Source: Tubiluchus corallicola (lineage: Eukaryota; Priapulida; Priapulimorpha; Priapulimorphida; Tubiluchidae). From it: a DNA stretch of 60,000 nucleotides. The notes below the pieces were generated by a model. It was given only the letters and a program-made list of their open reading frames with translations, ran no database searches and was not told where the DNA came from. The position numbers and the translations under genes are program-made. Shown here in pieces: positions 23,001 to 33,373 of the stretch. Numbering within the stretch: the first letter of the stretch is position 1; every line of letters begins with the position of its first letter. The stretch spans positions 436,001-496,000 of the forward strand of contig JAQGDQ010000123.1 in NCBI GenBank assembly GCA_030141605.1. The letters run 5' to 3'.

Positions 23001-26000
23001 GCCAAAATGTAATGAACAGAGAAACCTGTAAAGAAGAAAGAGAAGCTGTAAAAGTATAGCTAGGTGTTTGTAAACAAAGTTAAGGGAATTGAACTACTTT
23101 GTACATTTACTGTGTCTCTTTCTTTTCTAAATGTGACGTTTTTTAACATTTTATCAGCTTTTAAGTTGTTTTCTCTTTATGGTACTGTGAGTGCCCATAT
23201 AAAGACAAATTCCATTTTTATCATTGACTCTACCATCAGCATGTACAGGTAAGAAAATTCTTGTAAGGTTACCTATTCGAAGGAGACAGATCGGCCATGA
23301 TATACATTGTTTGCCCTGGCGTTGAAACAATGTGTTCTCTTTTTGCCATATCTTTGGAAGGCCGCTGATTCACGATATTCATTTTAGGCAAAACATCATC
23401 CCTGCAAATATACCGGAGCAAATGTTTTCTAATTCAATGTCCAAAAATTGCCCAATTTGACTAACCAATTTATTTTTAATTGTAAAACCATAAACTTATT
23501 TATTACAAATTCGCTGTTTTAGTTGAATGTAGTACAGCACAAGTCACTAAGGTGAAGGAGAAGATTGAAGCTACCATACAGGAATTACTTATGAACAGGT
23601 CAGAATACATGTCTTCAATGAAACATCATTACATTTGAATAAGTTAATGTTTTTCTTAGATACAGGCCAATCAGATCAACAGTCAAACAGTATTGGTCAT
23701 CAGTAATTAACAATCAATAAGAAACTAACTAAACGAATACAAAACAATTAATGAAACAATAAGCATTTCATTTCACACAGTGTACTTCAATTACGACTTA
23801 AAATCATTAATCAGTACAGTAAACATAGTAAATAATTTGTGCATAAATTGTAATAAAACTTCAGTTTGCGACAATATCTGCTATGATCAATCTAAAAAAT
23901 AAATCATGTTTGCAGTAAATTGGTGTTTGCTTGACATTGATGAACATCAACAAAAATTGGTTTGCTGTTTCAAATTCTGATAAACCATCATCACATTTTT
24001 ACGTGGGGCTTTCATAAGCTCTGCATTGCCTAAAATTCATTGCTTATTTAGCAAATAATAATGAAGAAACAGATAATTTTTTACTCTCATACTCATCAGT
24101 TTGGTGCCGAATAGGCTTCACACGTCTGTGCCGCAAGTTGCGCATTCGTTCTGCCACAAAAGTTTGTCGTTCATAAGGCGATGTCGTCATTCGCTCGCAC
24201 TGCTGAAATTAAATAACGAAGGTGTTTACTGGTAAAATAACAACAATCAAGCACTTAGTTTTGGTAACTTACCAAAAGTTTAAATGCTCACAAAAGTCTG
24301 ATTCTTCTTTACATTCCAAGTTAGCAATTGGTCCAAACACTGATTTTTGCAGGAATTTGTTGGAAAACTGATAAATAATGTGAATAGGCCTATAGCGATC
24401 CATCAATGTATGAATGCATTGGGATATTTTATATTATGATATGCGTATCGCCAAAACTTCACCTGTACTGTGATAATCTGAGTCAATGACATTTAGTAAA
24501 CTGGTACCCCTTGACAGTAAGCTGATAAAAACGATGTAAAGTAATTCAAGTTGTAGCTGTAAAGTGTACTCTAGGTACGTAACAATCAGTGCAGTGAGCG
24601 GTGGATGACTTAACACAGGCACAAAAGCGTTTGAAAACACAAGGTGTTTAATCTGCAATAGGCTAATTGCGTTGTTTACATATAAACTTGTGAAACAGCA
24701 AACGTGAACCAGAAAATACACAAGCAACTTTTAAACCAAAGGTATTGATATGCTTTGCTTTTATGGTGGCTTACAATGCAAACAATAGCCTGCAAATTAT
24801 ACAAGTAACAAAAGTTCGTTTAGCATTTATCAATCATAAAACTCTTGACTAGAACAAAATATCTTTAGCATTTATTATCAATTAGTTTCACCTAGTTTTT
24901 TTATAAAACCTGCAAACCTTAGCTCAGGTGTATCGTATCGTGAGGCTAATATTGTGATATGTATCGTTATCATGACCTAGGTGTATCATTACAGCACTAG
25001 TACTGAAGTAAGTATACTACTGCTTAGATTATTCTCAGATCACTAGTACTGGTAACCCAAAAGTCTCTGTTTCAAATCCAAAGTCAGTCTTGACTTGTAC
25101 TTCCCTGTTCTGCTTTTTTAGAGACCGTATTTTCCTTGGCATATATCAGAATCAACATCAAAAGTTGTTTACCGATTCCAAATGAGGTACAGTATCACAG
25201 TCAACGTAGCTGAAGAGTCTCGTTGTTGGCCGAGTTCTAAAAACAAAAACTGCTAAGAAACTGATTGAAGATCAAAATGAGACCAAAAAGTGGTCTTAAT
25301 AAACGGTAGTTTTATTATGTAGTGGGCTGCTGCAAGCGTGTGTATCTAGCAAACTAAAGTACGTAAGCGCTTCACCCAAATTTAATACTATACGACAATT
25401 AAACAAGAGGCAATGCTGAGCAGTTACAAAACAATCAAGTTTAACTTTCAGAGTGACTTTGACTAAGAAGAGCTTCACCTAGAAACAGAATTTCAATTTC
25501 AACTGTGTGTCTTAAAAAATAGGCAAAGTACCAAAAAAACATTTTATTTTTTCATTTTGGCATTGTTCCTGGTGCCTATTACTGAAGAATGTAGTCTAAG
25601 AAGAATGTGGTGCACTGGTTTTATTAACCGTATTTTCTTAACAACAGTTTCTATGGGGGGACCATGCCTGAATGTTTCCAAAATGCAGCTGGTTTAATTA
25701 AGCGGTGACTACTGTATCACAAATGGCACAGAAAGTGAGGCTAACTGTGTTATATATAGTCCAACTTCCAACATTCGTGAAATAATAATTTCCACTAACC
25801 TCATCCCCTTTATTTCATTGTGATATTTTTGTTCCAACACTGAACTACACAAGCCTTCGTTGCTGTATATCTCGAACTCTCTCTGTAAGAAAACTTGTAA
25901 TTAAGTATAAATGAATTTTGTGTAATTCATGGCCCCCTCTCTGTAAAAAGCCTAAACTAGAGTTGCTGTACAATACAACATAAAATACACTAGAATCTTG

Positions 26001-29000
26001 TCAACAGCATCTCACAACGTTTGCGATTCTCAAAAGCATTACTGAAGTTCGGTGATTTTGTACAATAGAAACAATACATTGGAAAACTTGAAAGACTAAA
26101 AAATTCACCTTTTTTTACTTGGTTATCAAATCAAAAAATATGTTTGCATTTATTCAAGAATGTTCAATGAACATGGATTTTTGCATATTTTACGCATAGT
26201 CTTATCAGTAATGATTGAAGATAATTTGATTAACATTAGCCAGCATCATAAGTTTGTTTAGATACACAAAGTAATGAACACATAAGCACACTAGAATAGT
26301 GTCCAACACTTGATCTAATTAGTGAAATTCCAGATGTATCCAACTGAAATGAAAATACCATGGAAATTTAATAAAATATATGCAGTTTATAGCCTGCACT
26401 TAACAGAATTTCTTCATTTAACACACAAGTGCACCAAATATATAAAAATGGTGAAAAGTGTTACCTGACTAAAAACTTTTTCTTGCCAACCAAATATGAA
26501 TTCATCTTCATCGTAGGATGATGCACTTCTAGTGTTTTTGAAATCAGTGAGTTCTACATCTTTAGCAAATGATTTGCCAGTGTCACCACCGCCTCGCCTT
26601 CCAAAAAGTGACTGTGGTAACCCAGTTGCTGAGGTAACTTTCCGAAGTTTTACTCTGTAATTATATATTTAAAGTAGCTGACAATTTTAATATAAATTGA
26701 CAGCTAATAGACAAGTACAATGCATCTTAGACCTAAGCGGTATTTTCCTCATCATTACGTGAAAAGTTTTAATTAACCTTATTATTTATGCTGGACTTCA
26801 AAAATATCCTCATGTGGGAGCTTCAGAGTACTCCCCTTGGCAGACTAATTGAACATCTGACGTGTGTTACTCCACAAATCACTGCGCAGCTCTTGTTGAT
26901 GTGATGTTTCAATGTGACACTTTAATTACTTTAATCAAGGTTTTGGTTGACCCCATCTGTTTTTACTTATCTTTAGAATAACCTTTTTTAGTTTATTATT
27001 ATCAAAATTTCTAAACTATCCATATGAATGTAAACTTTAAATACATTTTATCTCTAAATATATTTTATATACAAACTAATAAATGCTAAATGAATTAATA
27101 AAACTGAATACGATAGAATACAATCATTTTATTTCGCACAGTACTGGTATTACATAAAGATGCAACAAAAGAATACCAAACGCGAGGGCAACAAACAACC
27201 ATACATTAATGTACATGTTGCCCTATTCTAATATTATACTTTATAATATACTGTAGTTGTACAGTCTGCAGAAATTAATTTCTGTAATATAGTATAAAAA
27301 TTAAATGAAGTAGTGCAGAAATCGTAAAAAAATGTTTAAAACTTAGAATTGAGAATACCTGTACAAAAACCTACTAAAACGAATAGTAGTAAGCTATAAA
27401 CGCGTATATAAACTTACCGTTTACCTAAAATCCATATGCTCACACATGTACATGCATATGTATATAAATTTACAGATTATATGTATATATGAACAAAAAA
27501 ATTATGGAATTATGAAATATGAACAAGAAAAAAAGATGACGGAATTAAGTCATTTCTGGAAACAGGACAAAAAAAGCACAGCTTGATTAGATTATAAATA
27601 GAGAATCTCATGACATGATTGAAGTGTTTTTACTTTTTTAATCATGCAATGGCATAAAACCATAAGTATGCTTATGCTATATTTTATACACACACACACG
27701 CACGCACGCATGCACGCACGCACACACACACACACACACATATACATTCATATACATATACACACATACATATAATATATACATGTGTGTTTGTGTTCTG
27801 TATATGTGTATATGCATATACATACTATACATATGCATATACACATATACAGAATACAAACACATACATACATATAAACATGTATGTACGCATACATATA
27901 TACTGATCATATATATATATACATATATATATATGATTTAAATACTAAACAAAGACGTGCATGGATTGGCGTGCTTGAGCTGCAGTTGGTGGTGCCCTTG
28001 TTTCCTGTGCATCGCCTCTTAGATGCTAGACTCTCATTTTGGCTTGCTGACTGCTCCATTTCAGATTGTTTTTTCAATATTCTGCCGAGAGTACTTTGGG
28101 AAATTTTCAACTGCGCTGCTGCACACCTCTGCACCATCTTTGGAAGTTTATCGTACTGCTCTAAAATTTTCAGTTTCTCCTTAACTGTTAGATCTTATGC
28201 TCCATTTTTCAAACTTCTTAACTCTATGCCCTTATTTACTGTATGATGTTTACTCTTGTAAGTCACAAGGAATACTGGCTGATTTGCAACTAGAGCATCA
28301 AAATGAAACCGCTAGGCAAGGGATTAAATGTTCAGCTTCCAGAAATTCTTTGGGTTAACGAGGTTAATTGCAGTGGGCGAGAGGGTAACACATTCAAAGC
28401 AAAACTGCTACGCTAGCATGTTAGCGCATGATAAACGTACCTGTTTACAAACAAAACGGTACTTAACATAATTGTTTCTACATATATAATGCATAAAAGG
28501 GAAGTAAAGGTGACATAAAAGTAGAAAAGGTTCTTTGGGCACATACAAATGTCTTATTTTAAGTACATGAAGAAAAATATTGAGCCAATTAAGCGGAGTT
28601 ATTTGAGTCAACTACCGATAGTTTTTATGTACATTTGAATAGAAGCGGCCCGTTCCAGGCATTTATGAGTCAATTAAGCGATTGAGTCTATTAACCGTGA
28701 GTCTATTAAGCGGCGACTACTGTAGTTATATGTCGTGTTGAACAGTGTCAAAAGTTTTTGCAGGTTTAAGAATATGCTACATACAATTGATTTTTTATCT
28801 AAACAGTGAAGAATATTTTCAATAAGTTCTGCTGTTGCTAGAGCAGTGGAATACGATTTTCAAAACCCAAATTGATATTTGGTTACTATATTATTTTTAA
28901 CCAAGAATTTATTTAGATGCTTAAATATTACATTTTCAAAAATTTTAGCAATTGAAGAAAGGTTTAAAATTGGTCTGTAGTTGGATGGATTTTAGGAGAA

Positions 29001-30085
29001 TCGGTCTTATAAATGGTAGTTACTTTTGCAATCTTGAGACAGTCTGAAAAAATACCTTGAATTATTGATCAGATGAACTAATACCGGTGCAATAACATCA
29101 GCAGACAGCTTATAGAATTTAACTGATATTTCAGGGCCTGGTGATTTGCCTTCATTTAGTTTAGAGAGGGCTGCTTTAATCTTACATTCTGTAACAGAAT
29201 ATAGAAAAATTGATTAGTTTAAAGAGGGAGGTAAATTAAATTTAAAATTTGTATTGGAGGGTGTAATATTTTTTGCCATGTTTTGACCTACTGATTGGAA
29301 AAAAATTATTGAAACAATTAGCAATGCCAAGAGGATTAGTGACAGTATTACCATTGTAATCTAGCTGCGTGGGTAAGATATATTTTTTGTTTTAGAGCTT
29401 CAGAACAGTACTGATTGTACTCCAGGTCTTTTTAATGTTATTTTTGTTTAGCATAAATAAGTGGCCATGGTGTTTCTTCTTTGAGTTTTGTTTAATACGG
29501 TTGAGTTTATTTGAATACAGTTTGTAGTAATTCGTTTTGTATGCAGATTGTGATAATTTATGTGTTTTATAGAGCTTTGTTCTCGTGCGAATAGAAGTGA
29601 GAATGCCAGGAGTAATCCAAGGCTTACGAAAATTTATCTGTTCTTTTTAGTGAGAGTGCAAAAGGGGCATGGTCATCCAGGCTACTTGAAAACACATCAG
29701 TAAAGTACTGGAAGGCATTATTTACATCTGGAATTATTAATATCCCAGAAGTGCAGAATTTAGATCAAAGAGAAAATTTTCTAATTTAAAGTTTCTAGTG
29801 TCTCGTTTGACTATTTTAGTGACATTTCACAGTATCTGCAATGTATTTACAATAGCAAAAATGGGTAAGTGATCAGCTAATTCATATAGGACTATACCGG
29901 CAGTGAGTGGATACTGTTAGTGTATCACTATATGTGATGTATAAGAGTTTTTGAGCGATGAGTCATGCGGGTTGGTTGTGTAATGACAGGAAAGAAACAT
30001 TAATTCACCTTATTTTTAAATTTTTGATGGGATCACTCGATCTATAAATAGCTGTCCCAAATTCTGATTCCAATAGGTCAGCCAT
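17021..30085 (-). CDS. MKS1: MKS1, B9-domain protein of the ciliary transition zone
   Basis: Fourteen coding exons join in phase: 30085-30009, 26654-26465, 25882-25800, 25236-25173, 24202-24093, 23401-23273, 22705-22572, 22170-22031, 20876-20771, 19850-19590, 18565-18432, 17727-17585, 17194-17157 and 17118-17021 (TGA). They sum to 1707 nt, 568 codons, against about 559 in human MKS1. Family landmarks run in order: AIYRSSDPIKNLKIR near the start, FGWQEKVFSQ, MYIMADLSPSN, VLRLLCYGEIISAQDYEYDN, EVLSLDMWHRYRTEGYG, NTWRPVGRS and ELRRFFIGGSPELEDPTY. The B9 domain spans roughly residues 310-500. MKS1 belongs to the MKS/B9 transition-zone module with B9D1 and B9D2, so a ciliated animal is implied. 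The last two small exons diverge most and are least certain. Introns hold several transposons. The 5' end faces the LITAF gene. Confidence 0.94.
17975..18275. repeat. (CA)n and (TA)n microsatellites
   Basis: A CA-rich tract at about 17975-18010 (CACC/CATC units then CACACA) and a pure TA tract at about 18250-18272, both in MKS1 intron 11, between the exons at 18432 and 17727. Confidence 0.85.
19878..20636. mobile_element. pogo/Tigger-like MITE filling an MKS1 intron
   Basis: The ends are imperfect inverted repeats of the form CAGTAGCCGCCACTTAATAA (right end complement) and CACTAGTTGCTGCTTAATAA (left end), bounded by TA. The element takes up 759 of the 920 bp of the intron between the MKS1 exons at 20771 and 19850. 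Its left end is 27 bp from the acceptor-side exon edge. It contains an internal 229-bp tandem duplication. Confidence 0.82.
19973..20430. repeat. 229-bp tandem duplication inside the MITE
   Basis: Copies 19973-20201 and 20202-20430 are almost base-for-base identical, so the duplication is recent compared with the diverged element ends. Confidence 0.95.
21132..21515. mobile_element. truncated copy of the 19.9 kb MITE
   Basis: It begins with a CAACAGTTGCCGCTTAATAA end and follows the internal sequence of the 19.9 kb element (TGGTTAATAAAACC, GCAAAATGAAAAA, GTTGAATAAACTTGAATCAC). It has no right terminal repeat. Confidence 0.78.
25525..25714. mobile_element. truncated, inverted copy of the same MITE
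   Basis: The complement of the 5' part of the 21.1 kb copy, ending in AAGCGGTGACTACTG followed by TA. Only one terminal repeat remains. It lies in the MKS1 intron between the exons at 25800 and 25236. Confidence 0.75.
27690..27940. repeat. (CA)n / (TA)n / CATA microsatellite block
   Basis: Mixed CACACG, CACACA, CATATA and TATATA tracts in MKS1 intron 1. Apparent reading frames here are repeat artefacts. The block truncates the left side of the adjacent Tigger relic. Confidence 0.9.
27945..28722 (-). mobile_element. decayed pogo/Tigger element with transposase N-terminal remnant
   Basis: The right end carries the terminal repeat GTCTATTAAGCGGCGACTAC followed by TG and TA. Reading leftward on the minus strand from about 28200, a frame resembles the N-terminal helix-turn-helix of pogo/Tigger/CENP-B-like transposases (TVKEKLKILEQYDKLPK, then KISQSTLGRILKKQ, then SKRRCTGNK). 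A stop precedes it and the catalytic domain is missing, replaced by the microsatellite block. Its right 400 bp matches the 15.0-15.8 kb element, tying that non-autonomous copy to a transposase-bearing family. Confidence 0.8.
28728..30000 (-). mobile_element. decayed non-LTR retrotransposon (CR1/L2/Jockey-like)
   Basis: Read on the minus strand with frame breaks, it shows an endonuclease C-terminus (CFFPVITQPTRMTHRSKTLI, then a YHLPIFAIV-like block), a linker (KPWITPGILTSIRTRTKLYK) and reverse-transcriptase blocks (a region ending ISVKFYKLSADVIAPVLVH, a NYRPIS-like site, and FDTVQHD of motif A). It stops abruptly at the Tigger terminal repeat. It lies in MKS1 intron 1, same strand as MKS1, and its upstream edge nearly touches the exon 1 donor. 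Confidence 0.82.
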
Positions 30086-30459
30086 AGGCATTTTTTAATG
30101 AAATAAAACACTCAAGGTTCATATCAAGGTACCAACTACTCTTGGTAACAGTTTTAAATTCCGCACAGCATATGTAATGGTCTAAATCGTGCTACGGTTT
30201 AACTTTGCTCAGATTCTTGCCATTTAACATAGGGAGGCAACTAATAAAAAGTAAAACAAGAGTTCAGCGAACGCATAAAGCTTGGACAAGTAATCAAAAA
30301 ATTCAACGAAAACAAAAATTTCGATTTTCACGCTTTGCCTTTGGCGCAAAATTTTCCAAGCGAAAACTTTTTTGCCAGGTGTTTTCGGTTTCAAAGCTAT
30401 GATCAAGAACCCGCTTTGTGCAACGCAGGTGTGCCTGGCTTACCCAGTCCAGCCTCCAG
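30086..30459. promoter_or_regulatory. shared divergent promoter region of MKS1 and the LITAF gene
   Basis: The MKS1 start codon is at 30085 reading left. A likely 5' UTR exon of the LITAF gene ends at 30459 (CCTCCAG before GTAAGT) reading right. The two transcription starts must therefore lie within about 370 bp of each other. No TATA box is evident. Confidence 0.55.
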
Positions 30460-30918
30460 GTAAGTTACGTTGTTTTTGCTGCGTATGGGATTATTCGTTA
30501 TTACGAATTTGTCCCTCAAATTTAAATTTTGTGGGATTATTGGAATTTTGATAATAAAGTTAATATTAGTACTTTTGACTTTGTAATTTAACTTGTCTAT
30601 CGGTATACTGCGCGAATTTGAACATAGTTCGATAATTTAATTAGGTTTGATTTGTTAATAATGTATAAGATTATAATGGTCTTCAAATTTGTCTTGTTGG
30701 TGGCTTAGTTTTCGTTAAAGTTATTGTCCTTTCGTTAGGCTTTCTGGTTTGCAGTGTGTATGGGGAGCTGTATAAAGGAAGTTCTGTTTTCCAAGCTATA
30801 TTATCCGGTATTATTATCATGTTTCCTTTATAGCGTTTTTTTATGAAAACTATTATTATCCTAAATAGCATTAAATATAATTACTTTGGTTTTTTATTAT
30901 TTGTGCTTGTAGGTAGCA

Positions 30919-33373
30919 ATGTCCGATAAAAAAGCATCACCATCTGGTGCAACAGGTGGTTTATCAGTTGAAGACCTACGAGGAGCAACTGGAGGGCTGC
31001 TTGTCGAAGATCTGTTCAATTTGCCTGGATTTAGTGAAGCCCCACCTCCATATGAATTTCCTATACGCCCACCACCACCTCGCAAACAGCGGACACATGT
31101 AGCAAAAAAACAGTTAGTTGATTTGCCACTTGAATCTAAAAACTCTGAGAAAAGTAGTAGTTCAGATAAAGTGAATGATGGCCAAAAACATGAAGATTCA
31201 GCTAGAGATGCATATGCACATAAAGGAGCTCGGCCTAAATACAGAACTTCTATTCCTGATGCAAATGTTCATGCATATGGTGATGCACTTCAAAAAAGCA
31301 ATGGCAGCACAGATGAAGATATCCCTGATAAGGTAGCGGTGTGGTTGGAGACCGAACCAGACAAGCTTTCTCAAAAAAGTGAAGCGTCGTCTTTTCACAA
31401 AAATGATGAAGTTGATGATTATATTATTGAAACTCATATACGTACAGTACCCCTCGCCAGAGGAGCTGACAATGCTCAGTGTGAGTGCTAAATATCCAGT
31501 CATTAGCGTAATTACAAATTTATAATTATAAATCCAAACTGTAGAATTAGTCATTTTTTATTTTGTTATCCTTGAAATAACTAATTTCTAAATGACTTCT
31601 CCATTTTTGAGTCAATTCATGCCATGTCTGACATTACTGTGGTTCCAGTGCACACTTTAATCAAATGCTGACTTCAGGCTGTCAAGTCAAGATTATTCTT
31701 ATGCTTTTTATTGTTTTGTGTGTACGAACGTGTATCACACACGGAACGTTCATAAAATGTTTAACCATAAAGCTGTATTAAACCTTATTTGGCATTAATT
31801 ATTCGAGCAGTAGTTTGGATTTGACAAATTTGCAACATTTGCTTAAAAAATATTAGGTTCTTTGCGTTGATTCATCGTTCACATAATCAAAGATTTCCCA
31901 TATGTAAAATGTCATAGAGTGATACACACGAAACGTTCTTAAAATGTTTAACCATAAAGCTGTATTAAACCTTATTTGGCATTAATTATTCGAGCAGCAG
32001 TTTTGATTTGGCAAATTTGCAACATTTGCTTAAAAAAATATTAGGTTCTTTGTGTTGATTCATCATTCACATAATCTAAGTTTTCCCATATGTAAAATGT
32101 CATAAAGTGGTTTTTAAGTCTGCATTTTCTTGCAATTTCGAGAACTATTAATCACAGATGCATTTGTAGCAGATATACGGTCCGCTTGAACTGTTTGAAC
32201 TAGAAGGTGCAGACAAAAACCAATCTATGACATTTGACACATGGGAAATCTTCGTTTACGCTAGTGATGTATCAACTAATTTCATCACATTCTTACAAAA
32301 TATTTTTTCATTCCAGCGTGAATCATGAGACAAATGTTGTAAAATTGCAGTTAGTATGACGTGCAGTGAGGGTTGATTAGCAAAGTTGGTTTTGTTGCCT
32401 AACTAATGTCCTTTGATTTGTTTCATTAAATTTGTTTCATTTGAAAAATGACATTACGATGCTGTTTGGTGATAGTGATCTCCGTATTCTAAATATTATT
32501 GCTTCTCACTTCAGATTACAGGGTTTACCAGCCCGATGTTTACCAACAGACAACCATAGTCATCAATCCTATAAGTGGACTTGGGCCACATCCAACTACA
32601 TTAGACTGTCCAAATTGTCATCATACAGTTATAACTTTATTAGAAGAGACTGCAGGAACTGCAGCGTGGCTTATGAGCTTAGCTTGCTGTCTTGTGGGGT
32701 AAGTCTAATTTTGACAGGTTCAGCTAGCACTGTGAAGTTTAAATAGTTCATATGCGCAGTTATTAGTCTAAGTCATTTAACACAAAAGTAATGTGGACTC
32801 CGCAGATCCGGGTTCCATTCCCACCTAAGTTATGCTAAGATCTTAAAAATGATAACCCTGATTCTTTGATAAGAATGCAGATTTACTGTGTCAAAGTAAT
32901 AATGCGTGGGACGAACAAGAATCCACCATAGGTGGCTTGGACTCATTCCTGCAAAATGCTCAACAAACGTATAGCAATTTTTTATTGTGTCTGCATCAAC
33001 AATAACAGGACTAGTGACTTTGGGCCCATTCAAGGAACGGGTTCAGTAAGTGCTTTCTTTGCCACTTGAAGGCAGAGATAGTTTAGTGCCTGTAAAATGT
33101 GATGATATTATGGAGGTGGATGTTTTGACGATAATCATTACCACTTTTGACCAAAACTCACAAGTTTTATTAAAATGTTGATGCGACATTTATAATTTGT
33201 TTCCTTAGTAGTTCACTCCAAAAGGACTACAAAATTTAGAAACCAACTGCTTTTCTTTCAGTTTATGGGTAGGGTGCTGTTTGCTGCCATGTTGTGCTCC
33301 TGGTTTGCAGGATGTTCATCACATCTGTCCCACGTGCCGCTTTCATGTAGGAACGTATAGACGCATGGAATAA
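30919..33373 (+). CDS. LITAF-domain protein (LITAF/CDIP1 family)
   Basis: Three coding exons join in phase: 30919-31480, 32515-32698 and 33262-33373 (TAA), giving 285 codons. A 5' UTR intron (30460-30912) is likely. The C-terminus is a full LITAF domain: CPNC at residues 219-222, a hydrophobic membrane-dipping segment rich in Cys at about 238-262, then HICPTCRFHVGTY from 269. The two half-sites form one Zn site anchoring the protein to the cytosolic face of late endosomal/lysosomal membranes. The N-terminal half is low-complexity and contains PPPY at 42-45, a WW-domain (NEDD4-type) docking motif seen in this family, and a duplicated GATGGL-x-VEDL segment. At about 200 residues, the N-terminal region is longer than in LITAF itself. 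Paralogue assignment (LITAF versus CDIP1) is not possible by eye. It is head to head with MKS1 and convergent with the RERG-like gene. Confidence 0.93.
31741..32110. repeat. 187-bp tandem duplication in LITAF-gene intron
   Basis: Copies start at 31741 and 31928, about 90-95 percent identical by eye, sharing TTTAACCATAAAGCTG and AATTATTCGAGCAG. No coding content. Confidence 0.92.

Noticed and set aside
25030-25090. B-box-like GTTTCAAATCC suggesting a tRNA or SINE
   Set aside because: No A box at the right distance and no tail.
27677-27910. Tyr/Val/Cys-rich open frame on the minus strand
   Set aside because: Artefact of the CA/TA microsatellite.
30009-30085. Initially read as part of the adjacent retrotransposon
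   Set aside because: It gives MADLLESEFG...YRSSDPIKNLKIR with a GTGAAT donor in the right phase for the next MKS1 exon, so it is MKS1 coding exon 1.
32790-32830. GGGTTCCATTCCC resembling a tRNA B box
   Set aside because: Lacks the conserved GA of the box and any A box.
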